This document shows, in pieces, positions 1-10,944 of a DNA stretch of 64,000 nucleotides (its first letter is position 1; the number at the start of each line of letters is the position of its first letter). Under the pieces are notes generated by a model that ran no database searches, had not been told where the DNA came from, and worked only from the letters and a program-made list of their open reading frames with translations. The stretch lies in NCBI GenBank assembly GCA_007644065.1, contig VJWN01000012.1:1-64000 (forward strand), written 5' to 3'. This DNA is from Margaritispora aquatica (lineage: Eukaryota; Ascomycota; Leotiomycetes; Helotiales; Discinellaceae). The position numbers were made by a program, and so were the translations under genes.

Positions 1-1471
1 ACCAGTAAAGGTGTTCGTTTGTTGCGGGATGGCTGAAGCCATACCGTTGAATGGACTCGCAATGGGGATGATGAAGGAGGAAGAAGGAGGAAGAAGGAAA
101 AAGAGGATGAACTGATGGATGATAGGGGGTGAATCACGTGAGGAAGCAGTAGGTGAAATAGATAGGATTGAAGAGTCTGAAAAGCATCTACCGCAGTAGA
201 GAGCTCTATATATACCGATAGATCAGCACTTCATAAGGAATGCTCTCATATCATAAGGAATGCAGTGAGATTAAGAAGAGAATCAAAATAACCGAATATC
301 ATGCATAAAAGCACGTGACCTCTAACTGACATGAACAGAGGACTGCACAGAGGACTGCACAGAATTATAAGGAGATTTGCTACCATTTATACTGTTAGAA
401 ACCGCGTACTGAGAGACCTCTTTCTGAACCCTTCCATTTGCTCCACTCCACTCCTCGCCTAGGTCCAGTTTAGCTGCTGTTTCCTCCCGGAGGAGCCGAC
501 GCGAGACACGGCGTATACAACTGGAATATACCTAAAGCCAGGACCTTCATTGATTTTGCCCCTAACAATAGTAGCGTTTGGACCTACCACACCAAAACGC
601 TACGGTAGCGCCCTAGAACTTGAAGCTGAGGAAGTCAAATGCACTGAGGCAGCATGAGCCTTGCGCTTACTGCGGCCAAGGCACTTCGGCCGTATAACCA
701 AAATCCCAATATCTCCCACTAGCCATTTACCTTCCAATCGCGGAGTAAATGTGTGACGATTAAAGAAAGATGCCTTACGCAATTTCTCAGCTCCGCTCAC
801 AACGCAAGTGCAAGTCCCCACAGTGCAAGATAACTTAGGCACTCTTGCTATGTTTAGCGTTTCTCGTAGCGAAGAGATGTGCCGTTAAGAGTCCTGAGAA
901 CTTTTAAATCGAAGGGATAGAGAGATCGCCTATTATTCATATGTTCTGAATAGAGGCGGGCTTCGCCGTGGGACTATTTCATTTAGTCTACTATTGTGAA
1001 TCTAATGTGTGCCTCGATACAATCCTGATCTCACCACTCAACAAATAATTCCGCCCAAAAATAGATGGAGTAATAAAAAAGTTGGAGGTATATGAATGAG
1101 CGAGCCGTGCTAGGCGCTGACAGTTTGTTGCTATGCAGGCATTTTTAACATGTCGTTCAGACTGCAAGGCATTCTGAGTTGTTTATAATTTTCTTAGAGA
1201 TATCTCGCCTCTTCATCTGGATCATCTCGATTGTATCAATAGAAGACTGGATACGTAGGGTCGACCATGTGACGCAGTATTTGTATCAAATTCCTCGCTT
1301 TTTCGAGTTTCGTAAGAACCAATCCATCATAACGTGATCATCGATCATAGTTGTACCCCAGAGATGAGAAGTGGCCTAGATTGCTACCCTCCGCTTACTT
1401 GAATGTGAATGGCCATTTCCAAGCCACAAGACGCCTGCCTCATGAAGTGTTCCACGAGGAACAGTTGTAAT
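1..1471. other. Intergenic region, no gene recognised
   Basis: No reading frame here has codon use or motifs that I can support as a gene. A purine-rich GGAAGAAG run lies near 76-106. A 12-nt unit (cagaggactgca) is repeated in tandem at 336-359. The sequence tcataaggaatgc occurs twice, near 231 and 250. The window begins inside this stretch, so it may be the flank of a gene lying to the left. Confidence 0.5.
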
Positions 1472-2794
1472 TTACATATACCGAAGCGCATCTCCCAATT
1501 GATACTGGTCGTGAAATAAATCCGACATAAAGCCAAAGGACTGTAAATGTCTTTGAGGCAGATTCGGCTCCGGTGGTGTGAACTGCCTTTTCATATATAT
1601 GCAAGAATCCGCATCATCTGCTTCAGTCTGGGCTTCAGCATCGACTGGGACTCGATAAACTTCTTCCGTCCCCTCGACTGGTAGTCGATCCATGGCCATC
1701 GGGATGGAATTTCTGTTAGGCCAAGAAGCCTCCACCGGAGGTGGCTCAACTTCATTGTCTTTTTTCATCTCTGGCCTCCATCTCCGCGGACTAGAGTACC
1801 TCCTCAACAGCCGCTCCTCTGCCCTTATATAATCTGGGTTTGCGTTCATTCCTCCAAACTGATGCTCATCGGAGGGTGGTTCTGAAACTTTCGATTCAGT
1901 CCCTGGACTTAAATGCCCATCTGCTGCTGTCCTTCTTCTTTCCAGCCTGGGCCTTGGAGAGTTTTCAATGCCTTTATATTGAACGTCTTGTAATAGAGTA
2001 GAACTCGTAATAGTCGACGTTCTCTTCTTCGTCCCTTCTCTTGCAATACTAAATAAGCGAGGTGGCGCCTCCTTCGCTTCGCTAGACAAATTCGAATCTC
2101 GACTCGATATCTTTCCGAACTGGTCTGATGCAAAGAATTCATCGTTGGACCCAAAGGACACCTGTAGTGTTGGGATATGGCGTGTCTGTCCATTTGTGGG
2201 AGAGAGCCAATCTGAGAGACTCTCCGGTAGATTCTGGCTTTCTTCCATCCACAGTTTCAGCATGGTTCAAAAATTCTCAACAAGGGATCTTGGGAAATCT
2301 TACTCTCTTACCTTCGTGAAATTCTCCAGAATTGTCTTCCCACAATATAAAATATCGATCAAAAGCTCCAAATGCTACGCAGATAATCTGTCGGACATCT
2401 TGCAGCTCTCGCAGCGCGAGATAGCCGTCTTTGGGAACTAGGCTACTAGATTGTGGTTGGCCTGCCAGACTGACTACATGCGATGTATCTTCGGACCTAC
2501 GAATGTCAGTCCACAATATCAGAATTCATTCGAGGGAACGCACTTTACTGCCGGCTCAAGCCTACTCCATCTCTTGACAGAATTCCACGAAGGGTTGCTT
2601 GAGCTTATGGAATTGTTCTGGGTTAACTTGGGGAGAGATTCGCGTGATGTTCGAGGGAAAGCTGAAATCTGATTTAGAAGGCCTGTGACTGATGAAGCAG
2701 TTGATTCTTCGGAGATCGAACTGTACGAATCGCGCGCTGAACTTGGCTGGGAGCCAGTCGAAGATGTAAATGAGTATCGGTGGGCATCTGGCAT
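1472..2794 (-). CDS. Unknown fungal protein, three exons
   Basis: I rebuilt this as complement(join(1472..2241, 2312..2496, 2544..2794)), 401 aa. The introns are 47 and 70 nt; both keep phase and start with GT (GTGCGT, GTAAGA). The N-terminus is Ser-rich. Two similar beta-type modules follow, with the related strings ICVAFGAFDRYFILWED and LQVSFGSNDEFFASDQFGK; the second straddles the start of the last exon. The remainder is charged and disordered. The paired modules suggest a repeat protein of beta-propeller or WG-like type, but I cannot name the family and infer no function. The start is the first in-frame ATG. The frame is open a little further upstream, so an extra 5' exon is possible. Confidence 0.6.
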
Positions 2795-3476
2795 GGCGTT
2801 ATCCAGCTTTGGCAGAGATTCTATCTTGACCAAATTCCCAAAGTTACTCTCTCACCAATGTAATGTGATCGGACGGCCTCCATTATTCAAACTATGAAAT
2901 TTCTGTTCATCGTTAAAATATGCGCAGTTGTGGCGCCATTTGAGTAATAGGTGCGAACTTATTCCACCTGTTTGAAACTCGGCCGATAACTCACAGTGAT
3001 GGCGCGTTCTTCCCTTAACCTTCACAGCTTCTTTGACTGCTGTATTCTCGCTTACGTCTCAGCTCAGTTTTGATCGACCCATATTGCAAGCTAACATAAA
3101 CGCACGGAACAAAATTGGCACGTCTTTTGTTTTCCAACGTTTCAGGGTTCACACAGGAACACTCTCGCGGTTTTTATGGGGAGCGTGCGGGTCGGGACTG
3201 GCATGAGGTGGGTGGGCCATCGAACGATATCAGGACTTAGTTTTTGACGCGATTATGACAGGAACTTGTTCTCATGGACCCATATCCTGGAGCTTCCCCT
3301 GGACATTCGAAGCGTTCGAGACAAGCCTGGTTAGTCTCAATCATATTTAAAAAGCAGGCCTAAGCTTTCACTAGTTCCCTTTCATCCGAAAGCAGGGGGC
3401 ATAATCGAAATCCAAGCAGACATTAAATCAGACGAATTTGAGGATATGCACATTCCAGCTGTACGGTATCATGAAT
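2795..3476. other. Intergenic region
   Basis: I see no gene here. It is the upstream side of the three-exon unknown gene and the downstream side of the small secreted protein, both on the minus strand, so it should contain the promoter of the former. No distinct element was recognised. Confidence 0.5.
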
Positions 3477-4148
3477 CTATCCAAGGGGCTTTCCCTTCCT
3501 GACCCGTTTCTCCCACCTCACCAACTCTACTTCCAAGATCTTCCTCTCATTGCCCAACTTTCCCTCTAGTCCATCTTCATCGAAATCAAAATACAAAGCC
3601 CAAGTTCCCTTCATCTCCCCCTCTTCCTCCATCACGGCGACACATCCTTCGTAATTCTCCAAAGTCAGCCTACGATCTTGGCGAGTACAATCAAAGGGTC
3701 CTGTGATGTTTGGCTGCGCGTCCGTGCGAACGCCGTACTTAAATTCGTATGTCTCGCGGTCAACGTATATCCAGTTCAGAATGGGTGCGGTGTTGGTGAT
3801 GGTTGAGACGAGGCCTTCGTAAGTGCTGTCGGGGTAAGGAAGATAATAACCCGTGAATGGGTGGAGCGTGCTGTCTGTTGGGTCCGTCTTTACGTATAGC
3901 TGTAGATTGATATTTACACTCAGCGCTCTTTGAACTATAGCGAATCGACCCACCTTGGAATTTTTGAGAGCGACTTGTCGATGGTCTAGCTCAAGTGCAT
4001 GTGGCGAGGCTGCATCACAGTTCACGACAAGATTCGATCTTCGTGCTCGGTGTTCTTCGCGTCTGTCTTTGGTTTGTCCCTGTCTTATTGCCTCATTAGT
4101 GGCTAGTATTGCTGGTGCTGCTAGGAGAGCGATAAAGATCGAAGTCAT
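3477..4148 (-). CDS. Small secreted fungal protein, function unknown
   Basis: This is a single-exon gene of 223 aa. Residues 1-17 (MTSIFIALLAAPAILAT) form a short hydrophobic signal-peptide-like stretch, so secretion or ER targeting is likely. The body contains HPFTGYYLPYP, LNWIYVDRETYEFKYGVR and a GPFDCTRQDRRLTLENYEGCVAV segment, followed by an acidic ALYFDFDEDGL stretch and a basic C-terminus. This layout resembles a widespread family of uncharacterised ascomycete secreted proteins, which I recognise by pattern only; no catalytic motif is visible. The start codon is the ATG that opens the signal sequence. There is no intron or disruption. Its role is unknown. Confidence 0.75.
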   Translation of the reverse strand: MTSIFIALLAAPAILATNEAIRQGQTKDRREEHRARRSNLVVNCDAASPHALELDHRQVALKNSKVGRFAIVQRALSVNINLQLYVKTDPTDSTLHPFTGYYLPYPDSTYEGLVSTITNTAPILNWIYVDRETYEFKYGVRTDAQPNITGPFDCTRQDRRLTLENYEGCVAVMEEEGEMKGTWALYFDFDEDGLEGKLGNERKILEVELVRWEKRVRKGKPLG

Positions 4149-4858
4149 TTTTGGAGATTTTTCTTGCCACGTTTGATAGCTCCAGAAAGAGAAATGAGAA
4201 CTTCTTTAACGATAAAATCAGTCCAAATCATGTTTGCTATTTAAATTCGACAAGCAACTGGGGTGTCCTGTTTTGCGGGGTTGGATCCTGGACTTGAATC
4301 AAACGTCACGGGCCCAAATTTATGCTCAATCCATAGAGGTTCACAATGGCATCATAAGAGATCAGCGACTGGGTTTGAACTGTCGCAGGTGGGTTTGAAA
4401 CATACCCGTAAGGATAATATCAGTTGATGATTCTCTTCGCTACAGATATCTGTATCACAAATGAGGCCATGGCTCTCCAAACTCACTCTATGCAACCACA
4501 TCAATGAGGTGAAACAAATGTTTTGGCGTCTCAATGCTATTTGAATTGGGATATAGTTTTGTTAATAAGCGACGATCTGGCCTGTTGGGTTAAGTGGAGG
4601 AATGAGATGGAATGGTTTTATATAGTGTTGGTTGGCCTTCCTGTAGGGAGAAGGTCAAAAGCAAGTCACTCACTCACCTCCCAAGCCGCTCACTTCCCGG
4701 CTATTCACTACGTACTCTCCTGGTGAGACTTCGTCGAAAACTCTATTTTATCTAATAATCAATCACCTTCCGCCAAAGATCCTTCTCTGCTATCAACCGC
4801 ATCAAAAAAGCACTGATTTTCCCACGTCCCTCGCTCATATAACCAGCTTTCACCTAAA
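4149..4858. other. Divergent intergenic region
   Basis: The region separates the minus-strand secreted protein from the plus-strand 85-aa gene, so it should hold both promoters. A pyrimidine-rich stretch with CTCATATAACC lies just before the ATG at 4859. I found no further gene. Confidence 0.5.
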
Positions 4859-5168
4859 ATGTCGTCCTCGTGAGCTTTCTATACCCCCGCCCCCACATTG
4901 ACAAAACTAACTTTCCCCCAGCGCAGCATACAACCAAACCACCAACTCCAGCCCTATCGACACATCCAACAGATTAAATATCCAGAACGGCAAATTGCCA
5001 ACATCTGATGGTCTGCGTGCCCCTGCGGGTGGGTTACTAAAAGGCGCGACGGATGAGAATGGGCAGCTAAAGGCTCCGGCGCTGCTGGTTGGCATCAAGC
5101 TAGATTTGGAGGCAGAGATTCACTTAACTGCGAGGATTAAGGGGGACATTACTATTGGGCTTTACTAA
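4859..5168 (+). CDS. Small conserved-looking protein with an 11-nt first exon
   Basis: This is an 85-aa product from join(4859..4869, 4922..5168). The first exon is only ATGTCGTCCTC. The 52-nt intron begins GTGAGC and ends CCCCCAG. Splicing gives MSSSAAYNQTTNSSPIDTSN and a C-terminus ALLVGIKLDLEAEIHLTARI followed by KGDITIGLY. The alternating hydrophobic pattern of the C-terminal half (KLDLEAEIHLTARIKGDI) is characteristic of a beta-strand-rich small protein found in many filamentous fungi, which I recall only as hypothetical. There is no signal peptide or membrane segment. The gene is easily missed because the long exon has no ATG of its own near its start. Confidence 0.75.
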
Positions 5169-5479
5169 AGGTCTAGATATAGAGATGGAAAATGGGATGG
5201 TCCCTGCTTCAGGGAAACGTGGACTCTTCTCGAACGTACCGGAACAGTAGTTCTGCCTGTATGATCTTACCCAGGCAATGGGTCTGTATTTTCAATAAAC
5301 ACTATAACATAGAGTGGGAACTTGATTCAATACTTTCGTATAGATTGAAATATCTGATGGGGACTTTATTATACAGTGCCAAGTTGAGTCATCTCTACCG
5401 TAAGTTCTATGGCATCCTGAGATGATAAGTAAGTAGGCTTTAAGCAACCTTGCTTAACCCTGAGGTTAGATTGGATCCA

Positions 5480-5935
5480 GTCTCGGTTTCTAGGATTATT
5501 AAATAAGCAAATAATGCCAAAAAGTCTAGGAAATATAAATATAATTACATTAAATATATACTTAAAGATTGTAAAAAAATCGTAATTTATAACTATTAAA
5601 ACTTATAGGAAAACCATTTAACGTTTTATATACTTTATAGTACGTTATAAAGCGAGAAAAGCTCTATAAAGCTTATTAAGGTATAGTAAATATATTAAGT
5701 TATTTAAAGAACTATAAAGCTATTTAGAGAAGCTCTTCTTTTAATAGAAGAGTATATAATCTACGCTCTAACTATATTAAGATTATAGCTCTTAGTACTC
5801 TGTATATATATACCTCTAAATTATCGTTATATACCTCTATATTAAAATATATTTAAAAAAAACTTAAAAAAGTAGTATTAATATATATATATATAAGAAA
5901 TTAGATAGATAGAGTACGTAATCCGAGTTTTCGCG
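5480..5935. repeat. AT-rich island, RIP-like relic
   Basis: The composition changes abruptly to almost pure A/T, with many TpA steps (tatatata, ttataa) and very few CpA or TpG steps. It reverts to normal at about 5936 (cgagttttcgcg). In filamentous ascomycetes this pattern is the usual outcome of repeat-induced point mutation of a transposon copy. No open frame, terminal repeat or target duplication is recognisable, so the element class cannot be given. Confidence 0.6.
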
Positions 5936-6992
5936 TTTTAATTAATGATATTGAACTACTGACATGTAGTTTATGCCAAGGCTAATGCCAATTGCTAACA
6001 AACACATGAGTTAATCATCCCGAGGACCATCGATCTAGTAGAGACATGACTTACGAAAGTCTTTGCTTGAGCAAGCTAAAACTGATGGAACAATACTTAT
6101 TGTTGCTAAACCGCAAGTGAAAAGGTTCGAGAAGTGCCAGTACATCACCACAAAAATTAATTGCTCGAATCTTGTGAACAAACCACGGAACTTTCAGATA
6201 TTGAAAACTAAAGCGACCTTTCTAATAAAGAGATAAGTGAAAAGAAAAGCGCTTTTGCCGTTCAAGTGCAAATTAGACGCTTGGATTGGGATTTATTGGC
6301 GGCTATCTTATGGAGGCTGTATGATACGACCGCTGCCTGCCTAAAAGCGCGCGCAATAAGAGCAAATATGATATGTTTGTCCACCTTTTTCTATAAGCAA
6401 TACCCCCTGATTTTAAGGAGGACCTTATGTTTAAGACCCTAACTAACAAGTGTCCGATAAAACGATCTACAATTAAAACAAGTACAGGGGTGTATAGTCC
6501 TATAGTCTTTCGTCCGAAGGCCGTAGGATCACGGGCAGCACCGGTTTGATGCTATTTGAGTTGGTTTGACTTTTCACTTTCTATTAATGAACAGAATACA
6601 ACCCTTGATAAAGGCTGTTGGACTTGGACTAATTAAAAGGTCATTTTTTCTCACCTCGCGATTGCCGCATCGCTGTAGTAGACCGTGACAATTACCAACG
6701 GATCAAATAAAAATAGTCAGGACGGCTAAACAAGGCCGAATGTTGGAAATTCATTCTTCTCTTACCTTTTTGTTCAGTTTCCAAGGTAATGCGACGTTCA
6801 CTAACAAAATTAACGCTCTAGAGCCCAAAGTTATAGTCAAAATGTAAATAGATTATAACAAGGTTGGACTTTGAGAAAGTACATAAAGTCTTGGTACTGA
6901 ATGATAATGTCTTAGTTTGTAATTCATTTGTATACTCAGTAAAATCACTGATTGTACAGAAAACTTATCTTGTCTAGAAGTTTTCATATAAA
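5936..6992. other. Intergenic region upstream of the metallopeptidase locus
   Basis: This stretch has a mixed, fairly AT-rich composition without a supportable gene. It should contain the former promoter of the M35-like locus that starts at 6993. No regulatory element was recognised. Confidence 0.4.
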
Positions 6993-8705
6993 ATGCTTTA
7001 CCAAAAGCTCACAACATTAGCAATTCTTTTTTTTTCAAATTTCTTTTGTTCAACCCGCAGTACTACCTTCCAAGTACTTCGATACCAGAGATGACAATGC
7101 GCTCAACAATACTCTTAACGGTAGAGATGACACCAACCCTCTCAATCCAGCCGAGAGAGGTATGCTCAATGACCAGAGCAATGCGTACAAAGGAATCTTT
7201 TGGGATACGGCATATCCCGGTGGAAATGCACCCAGAGGAAGCCCAAGGGATGGTGGATGCAGTGTAAGTACTGACAGTAAAATTCCCCTCAAGAAGTGCG
7301 TTCTAACTCGTTTTCCTATAGGTTGAACAATTTAATGTCCTTGTGGAAGCAACACGGAACGTTGTTAGACTTGCTAGGTTTTCTGGAACCGATTTGGTTA
7401 AGGAAGACAGGTCTTTCAACAAGTTCTTTGTTCGAAACAAGGTAGCGCCGGTTGGTGGGCGATGGACAGTAAGTTGCACTTACTTTGCTCAAAGTGCTGC
7501 TCTACAAAGATATTTAAATGGGAATTAGTCCAGCAAAGTCGCTGAGAACACATATGCCTCGATAAGTCACAATATGTTATTACCGTCACGGTTCCCACTC
7601 GATGGGATCAATAGATGAAGAAGAGCTAGTCGTATCGGCTACCAATGCAAAGATACAGATTTTTTACCTGCGGGCTTAGATGGATGCGCTGGTTCTCCGT
7701 AAGTCTTTCCATTTTTGAGTGAAGTATAAAGCTTATAGTTAGCAAAGTTCCGCATATACTGCAAATGAAATAATTAGTCCTGCTGGTTTGTTTGTCTGAG
7801 GTGTCTTTCTTTGGATGAAGCTAATGTAATTTCCCTAAGGATGGACAATTGTCTTTTGTCCCAAATTCTTTACTGATTTAAAATACCTGAACGAAATTCT
7901 CGCTATTCAAGAGGTAACTGAAACAGAACTCGGCACCCTCAAGTTAGTTTCATATGAGCAAGTCATTCTTCATGAAGTAAGTATATCCAGCATCTACTAT
8001 GCGTATTTCATCAATAGCAGTGGAACTGATTAATGGTGATAATAGTGGTTGCATAACGATATAATGGGCTTCAGTGAACATCGTAAGTTGTAGTTGTTCC
8101 CAAATTGATAACATTTACTGATACCTAACCTCAGTTACGGATCTTATTGATAAAATCGATGATAACGGCCCACAACGGGTATATTTCCCAATTGAAGGTT
8201 ATCCAATCTGATGATAACTGTATTTTAGAAAGTCTACGTTATGAGCGAAGCTCGAGACTACGCATGGAAGTTCATAAAGGGCAACAAAATCAACATCAAT
8301 AAAAATATTGTTGCTAATGGTACGTTCTCAAACTTCTCGTTGGACCTCTCTCAATGAATATTTCTCGGAAAAAAACGCTGACAATTTCATAGTGGAGAAC
8401 TATGTTTGGTATTTTGTCGACAAAATGTACGGAAATCAATGGGGTGGACAGGTGACGGCAATTCCTATCCAAAGAAGAAAAAGCAACTCGAAAGTGGCAT
8501 TGAAAATGTCGCCAGACAAGCCTTCTCTTTACAAGCAAATGCCCTCGATCTCGGAGATGAATCAACAGATCCCTCAACCTTACCTATAGCAAGCTGGCCA
8601 GCAAATTGCCACGGAGACCTGGCAATTGATACGGATGATGCCAGTGCGCTCGTTTGCGATTATACTAACCCACTAGATGACGATTCGCTGGAACTAACTT
8701 CTTGA
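6993..8705 (+). pseudogene. Disrupted M35-like secreted zinc metallopeptidase
   Basis: The locus would encode a secreted peptidase of the deuterolysin or lysine-specific metallo-endopeptidase type. Rebuilt pieces: signal region from 6993; exons about 7057-7263, 7322-7468, 7529-7698, 7748-7785, 7840-7976, 8046-8082, 8135-8178, 8229-8319 and from 8393. The zinc motif HEWLH is formed exactly by joining 7976 to 8046, followed by NDIMGFSEH. The downstream strings EARDYAW and VENYVWYF are also family-like. Three lesions are visible. The frame changes at a nine-T run (7027-7035) inside the signal peptide. An in-frame TGA sits at 7616-7618. A frame change lies between about 8410 and 8450, before the Cys-containing C-terminus that stays open to 8705. 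No standard-size intron removes them. The locus is probably a decaying gene, or assembly errors may explain part of it. Confidence 0.65.
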
Positions 8706-9630
8706 GCTGGTCTCATCTGTTTCTACTAGATTGCTAGGCCTCACATCATAAATTCCTACATCAGGAAAGAAGGAAGAAGAAAAGGAAGAAAGGTGCAAAT
8801 GGGCAAGTAGAGTGTCCCATTGATGGAAGGCCTCGCATCAAGGGTTGGACATGTGGCTTGATGAGGTGGATGAGGCGGGAAATTGAGATTATATGTGGGT
8901 GTGTGGTATTAACATCCGAGAATTTCAACGTCATCGCTATTAAAGATTAGCTGGCTCCTGTTCTTTTACGTTTGGGATATATACCATCTAGAAAAGCATC
9001 TTGCGGTATATGACCAAAAATTAATATAATATGAACGACAAGTTGAGAAGTCCTATTATCCATATTCTCCCAACGAGATAATAACTTCTAAATCTCTGCG
9101 CTTGTTCTCAAGGATAGTGCAAAGGTTATGGGAAGATAAAAGAGTGGTTGTTCAGTCCGAGTTGGCTATAAAAAAGGAAATTTCACTACAATACATCAGG
9201 TAAAGTCGCGGGCAGGCGAGGAAGGTAGTGCCTAAGGCTGGTAAGTTATGGCCTAGTGTGACGGATACGACCTTTGTTCACTCCTCCTTTCTATTCATTT
9301 GCGTCATTGCCATATACTAACTTACGTCATGATGTGCGCTAGGTTCTATCCACTGTACCAAATCTTCTATTCCATCCCATCAATGTGGTGGATTTGATGG
9401 TGCAACGTGTTTGTTCTTAAGGATCCAGAGCCAGATTGATGTTAAGACCAAGCAATTCGTTTAACTTCAGTTGAGAAAGATGTACTTAACAGTCTCTTCA
9501 TCTGTAAAACTTTTTATTTCTTGTAGTACTATCGAGTAAACCTCAGCTCATATTTGTATCTATAGGTAACTTACCTAAACTTCACAAGCGGTAACCACAT
9601 TTCCAATATGCTAACGACCTCATAGTCATA
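8706..9630. other. Intergenic region
   Basis: No gene is supported. Short AG-rich (ggaaagaaggaagaagaaaa) and AT-rich stretches are present. The last few hundred bases should form the promoter of the plus-strand gene starting at 9631. Confidence 0.45.
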
Positions 9631-10944
9631 ATGTACATCTTATTCAATACCTGGACGTCTATGGTCCTCGTTGGAGTATCCTTAACGAGAATGGTTGGTG
9701 CTGTACCTGCACCTGCTGTCGCTGACTACTCCATCGCATTACAAGCCCACGAGATTCTTCCATTACCAGGCCAACATTTCACACCCAAAGCCAATGTTGA
9801 CAATGTGATCGCCCAATCGCGAGCAAAATACCCTGGAAATCTTGCCGTCTCACCAACAAAGACAGGTAAAGACATTGGCAACTTCGGAATATCTTCTCGC
9901 TCTCTCAATCAGCGCAACGAAAATGTTGCTATCTCAGAGGCCAAATATATCCTGAGAAAATTCGGCCTAGATCCTGATGTCATAGAGAACTTAGTCAACA
10001 AAATTGTTATGGAGATGGGAATTGATGCGTTCAACGAGCAATTTGAACTCGTCATTGATAGTATCATGCCTGAGTTGATCCCAGGATTCATTGTTATTGG
10101 GGGCCAGTTATTGGATGTATCCTATCATCCAGATTCTCCTCATGACCCCGAGCGTGTAATTGCGTTTTCACATGCAATGGTTGAAGGAGAAGGCGACGAG
10201 AAACGTGTGATGACTTCGGAAGCAGAGAGGCTTCAAAGTCCGCTATACAACGTCATCATCAGTGACATTGAGGTCTCTCTCCAAGAAGTTGTCACGAACG
10301 GACATGTCCTCGCGAACGTCAAACCTGAGAAGGCCGATGAGCTTCGTGATGCTGTCTTTCAATTCGCAGTCGCCATGAAGAGCATCAACGTGAACCATGC
10401 CACTGCCCCATCATCACAGGTCGGGACTGCTATTGCAGAGCGGGAGCAGAATACAAACCTAGATCTCATTCCTGTTGATGCCATCTCTGGCATGATGAAG
10501 GAATTCGCTAAGCTCGCCACTTCTGCAGCCAGAGTCATCGCCAAAATGGTCGAGGATATCGAGAAGATTGCTGAAGATGCCAAGCAGCGTAAGAAGGAGC
10601 GTCTTCAGAACAAACTCCACAAGAGCAAAGAGATTCCTTCTACCACTTCACACACCCCAATTTCCCTAACTTCCGGTGTCGCAAAGCGCTTCATCGACTT
10701 AATTGTCGGTGCCGTGGCGCACTGGGCTACTGAGGAGATAGCTGTTTCTATCCTCAAGAAGGTTATCAAGGCGGCTAGTAAGATTCCAGCGAGGTATACC
10801 ACTGACCCCAAGAAACTTTATTCGCCATCGAGTGATCGGGAAGAAGAGAAGGAAACGGGCAAGAAGCACATTCATGAGAGGCCATCAGATATAGAGATTG
10901 AGGCTATCAGGAAGACTGCTGGAAAGGGGAATAAGTCCAATTGA
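9631..10944 (+). CDS. Secreted, cysteine-free protein of unknown function
   Basis: This is a single exon of 437 aa. The N-terminus (TWTSMVLVGVSLTRMVGAVP) is a clear signal peptide, with likely cleavage after VGA. The mature part has no cysteine at all, which is unusual for a secreted fungal protein of this size. The middle is predicted-helical and hydrophobic (IENLVNKIVMEMGIDAFNE, ELIPGFIVIGGQLLDV). A basic coiled-coil-like segment runs from about residue 300 to 330 (KMVEDIEKIAEDAKQRKKER). A second hydrophobic helix, FIDLIVGAVAHWATEEIAVS, is followed by a Lys/Glu-rich tail. It may associate with membranes or be retained in the secretory path. I do not recognise the family. Confidence 0.75.
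   Translation: MYILFNTWTSMVLVGVSLTRMVGAVPAPAVADYSIALQAHEILPLPGQHFTPKANVDNVIAQSRAKYPGNLAVSPTKTGKDIGNFGISSRSLNQRNENVAISEAKYILRKFGLDPDVIENLVNKIVMEMGIDAFNEQFELVIDSIMPELIPGFIVIGGQLLDVSYHPDSPHDPERVIAFSHAMVEGEGDEKRVMTSEAERLQSPLYNVIISDIEVSLQEVVTNGHVLANVKPEKADELRDAVFQFAVAMKSINVNHATAPSSQVGTAIAEREQNTNLDLIPVDAISGMMKEFAKLATSAARVIAKMVEDIEKIAEDAKQRKKERLQNKLHKSKEIPSTTSHTPISLTSGVAKRFIDLIVGAVAHWATEEIAVSILKKVIKAASKIPARYTTDPKKLYSPSSDREEEKETGKKHIHERPSDIEIEAIRKTAGKGNKSN

Noticed and set aside
600..842. Minus-strand 80-codon frame
   Set aside because: Short, no motif, no splice-compatible neighbours; not distinguishable from chance.
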